Shown here piece after piece: positions 62,313-64,000 of a stretch of 64,000 nucleotides of DNA. The number at the start of each line of letters is the position of its first letter. Positions within the stretch are counted from its first letter, which is position 1. The DNA comes from Cyclaneusma minus (Eukaryota; Ascomycota; Leotiomycetes; Marthamycetales; Marthamycetaceae). Location: positions 124,001-188,000 of the forward strand of contig JAKZHN010000029.1 of assembly GCA_037179335.1 (NCBI GenBank). Direction: 5' to 3'. A model generated the notes under the pieces. It did no database searches. It was not told where the DNA came from and saw only the letters and a list, made by a program, of their open reading frames with translations. Both the position numbers and the translations under genes were made by a program.

Positions 62313-62984
62313 GGTTGTCGCAAGGTAAACATGTCCCACGTCAATGCCTTTAGGTATCAATTAGCAAGAGCGTATCGCGCAAAACTATGCTGGAGCTATG
62401 ACGGTGGTATAGGTCGGAGCTGGAGCTCCTGGAACATGTCGGCCTCTGTCTAGCGTTGAGTTAGTATGGTAGTCGAGACGACATCACGGACTACATTGAA
62501 GGTGGGTTGAGCAGCGGCCGGAGTGTCGCATCCTGGGGCAAAGAATTGAGAGATGCGACTCAGCGAGAGAGAATGTCTCCTCACCTTCAGCGATCAGACG
62601 AAGCTTTCGATGAGCAGCAGCGACATTAAGGCGCCACGGGCGGTCCAGCGATGTCAAGGCAAGTCTGTGCGGAATGGATTGGTCGCTCGGATGCGCAGGA
62701 AGAACAAATTATGTATTAGATGGTAGGTATTAGGTAGCTTGGTTCGACAAATCCATGGCCGCTCGAAGCTCGAGATCGGGCTAAAGTCAACATTGAGTTG
62801 CGACTGCCTGATGTTTTCACATGCCATCATGGTTGTTCGGCCTCCATCATGCATGAGGTAAATGACAGTGCACTAGGCCAAATGAAGCAGTACCTCGGCT
62901 TGCCTCAAGACAACGAGATTCTTCACCAGTCAATAATCCAATCTCCAACTCATCATTCAGGCCAGCTCTGCCACCGTCGCCACA
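62313..62984. promoter_or_regulatory. Divergent promoter region lipase/PET191
   Basis: Under 700 bp separates the two start codons, so the promoters probably share this stretch. No gene or repeat was seen. Confidence 0.55.
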
Positions 62985-63444
62985 ATGCCTAGCTCATGCA
63001 AAGACCTCCGTACGTCCCCGTCCCGTCCCAAACGCCCCCTCCCATCCATTCTAACCTCCCCCCCAAATTGTAGGTGCCGCACTAGCAGAATGCCTCCAAA
63101 ACAGCGACTGCATAATGATCCAACGGCACACCCCCAGCGAATGCCTGCGCCCCCCTTTGGCCGAAACCCTTCCCACCAAATGCCAACAACTGCAAAAAGG
63201 CTACGGCGAATGCAAGCGCGGCCTGGTCGACATGCGCAAACGCTTTCGGGGCAACCAACCCATTTCCGTATCCAAGGAGCTTGAGGGAGGACAGAGCCAG
63301 CCGTTTGGAAGTGGGGGAGGGCAGTTGTATGCGGGGAGGAGTGCGTATGGGACGGTGGTGAAGGAGACGAGTGGGAATGAGCCGGAGGAGAGGGATTGGA
63401 GGGAGTTGGAGAATGAGAAGTTGAGGGAACAACAGAAAAAATAG
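62985..63444 (+). CDS. pet191: Cytochrome c oxidase assembly factor PET191 (COA5)
   Basis: Two exons, join(62985..63009, 63074..63444), 131 residues. The 25-nt first exon MPSSCKDLR joins in phase 1 to AALAECLQNSDCIMIQRHTP with SECLR following. Cysteines at C5, C15, C21 and C31 and the later TKCQQLQKGYGECKRG build the paired CX9C-type helices of this twin-Cys family, whose members are oxidised in the mitochondrial intermembrane space and assist complex IV assembly. The conserved CKRGLVDMRKRFRGN is present. The C-terminal tail (GGGQLYAGRS, then a charged helix) is typical of fungal versions. It converges on WBP1, 361 bp between stops. Confidence 0.95.
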
Positions 63445-63805
63445 GAGAAGGAGAAGTGGCGGATGAGGAACCGGGCAGAGGAGTAGGGGATGCGGAGCAT
63501 TGAGGCTGTACATTTACATGGAGCATTGCGTGGCGTTTGGCGCTGGGGAAGAGGGTTTATTCGCAAGCTGCAAAAGCGCTCCCAACTCATCTTCCATTCT
63601 CGATCTGGCATGACATCTTGCGAGCGAAGCGCAACTCACCAATTGGCGATACATTGCACCAATTCCAGGTATCAGCCAAGTTACCTCGAACACTGGAGGA
63701 AAAAGCATTTGATGTTTTAACCGTTCTTTCGTCAGATATGTCCCAGAATATCTATTTTACACTTTTGTAATCCTACATGCAGCCATGTAAATGCATCCCT
63801 CCCAT
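63445..63805. other. Convergent 3' flanks
   Basis: 361 bp between the stop codons of PET191 and WBP1, expected to hold both 3' untranslated regions. No gene is seen. Confidence 0.5.
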
Positions 63806-64000
63806 CTATTGCACCTTTTTCATTCCACCAGCCTTTCCAGGAGCAGGTGCGCTCCACAGCCAAATCGCCACAAATGCCACCCAGCCAACCACAGTGGCTC
63901 CAATACCCGTAACCCATGGCCAAGCACCGCTGATAACATAACTCCTTGGCCATTCGTCGTGAGCGAAATGTCGGACGGTAACTGTGTTTTTCTCCTCAAC
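63806..64000 (-). CDS. wbp1: OST subunit WBP1 (OST48), C-terminus only
   Basis: The last 64 codons of a gene that starts beyond the right edge. They read TVTVRHFAHDEWPRSYVISG, then AWPWVTGIGATVVGWVAFVAIWLW, a single membrane span with a short cytosolic tail ending in Lys-Lys (GGMKKVQ), an ER-retrieval-like pattern. The VRH...DE(Y/W)PR block and the C-terminal anchor match Wbp1/OST48, the ER oligosaccharyltransferase subunit for N-glycosylation. It is short but distinctive. Confidence 0.8.
   Translation of the reverse strand, partial: VEEKNTVTVRHFAHDEWPRSYVISGAWPWVTGIGATVVGWVAFVAIWLWSAPAPGKAGGMKKVQ

Overview
The window is nuclear DNA of a filamentous ascomycete (Pezizomycotina). The evidence is short spliceosomal introns of about 45-100 nt with GTRNGT donors and CTRAY-like branch points, typical fungal gene families (URC4/DUF1688 uracil catabolism, Swa2-type auxilin, PET191, WBP1), and very AT-rich islands of decayed retrotransposons in which surviving repeat copies differ by C:G to T:A transitions. 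That pattern fits repeat-induced point mutation (RIP). The species cannot be named from sequence alone.

Layout. (1) 1-17,000 is gene-rich and GC-balanced: a 5' part of an atypical protein kinase (minus, runs off the left edge), a four-TM MARVEL-like membrane protein (minus), a UBA-TPR-J auxilin (minus), URC4 (plus) and the condensin CAP-G subunit (plus). (2) About 17,090-42,870 is one AT-rich island without intact genes. By reading broken frames I could place a Ty3/gypsy element on the minus strand, split by a 9.8-kb insertion with inverted termini (21,418-31,242) that carries LINE reverse-transcriptase remains on the plus strand, and a second LINE on the minus strand near 37.6-38.4 kb. (3) 42,870-45,030 is a GC-balanced border zone with an ATACCGTA-type array, an 19-bp hairpin and a half-kilobase tandem repeat containing a tRNA-like (SINE-like) motif; a fourth copy of the motif sits just upstream of URC4. 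(4) 45,033-49,019 holds a DUF7587-like hypothetical gene (minus) and a 2-oxoglutarate/Fe(II) dioxygenase-like gene (plus). (5) 49,128-54,540 is a structurally complete but coding-dead Ty1/copia element with 140-bp LTRs and a GTGAG target duplication, inserted 108 bp past the dioxygenase stop codon. (6) 55,111-64,000 is gene-rich again: a MYND zinc-finger gene with an apparent frameshift, a secreted GH43-like protein, a Tgl1-type sterol-ester lipase (all minus), PET191 (plus), and the C-terminus of WBP1/OST48 (minus, runs off the right edge).

The housekeeping genes (trafficking, condensin, COX assembly, N-glycosylation, lipid storage) lie in the outer parts, while fast-evolving families (DUF7587, dioxygenase, MYND, GH43) border the decayed transposon islands, a common arrangement in such genomes. 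I see no gene cluster with an obvious joint pathway. All gene models were built by hand from reading frames and splice signals; no database search or expression data was used.
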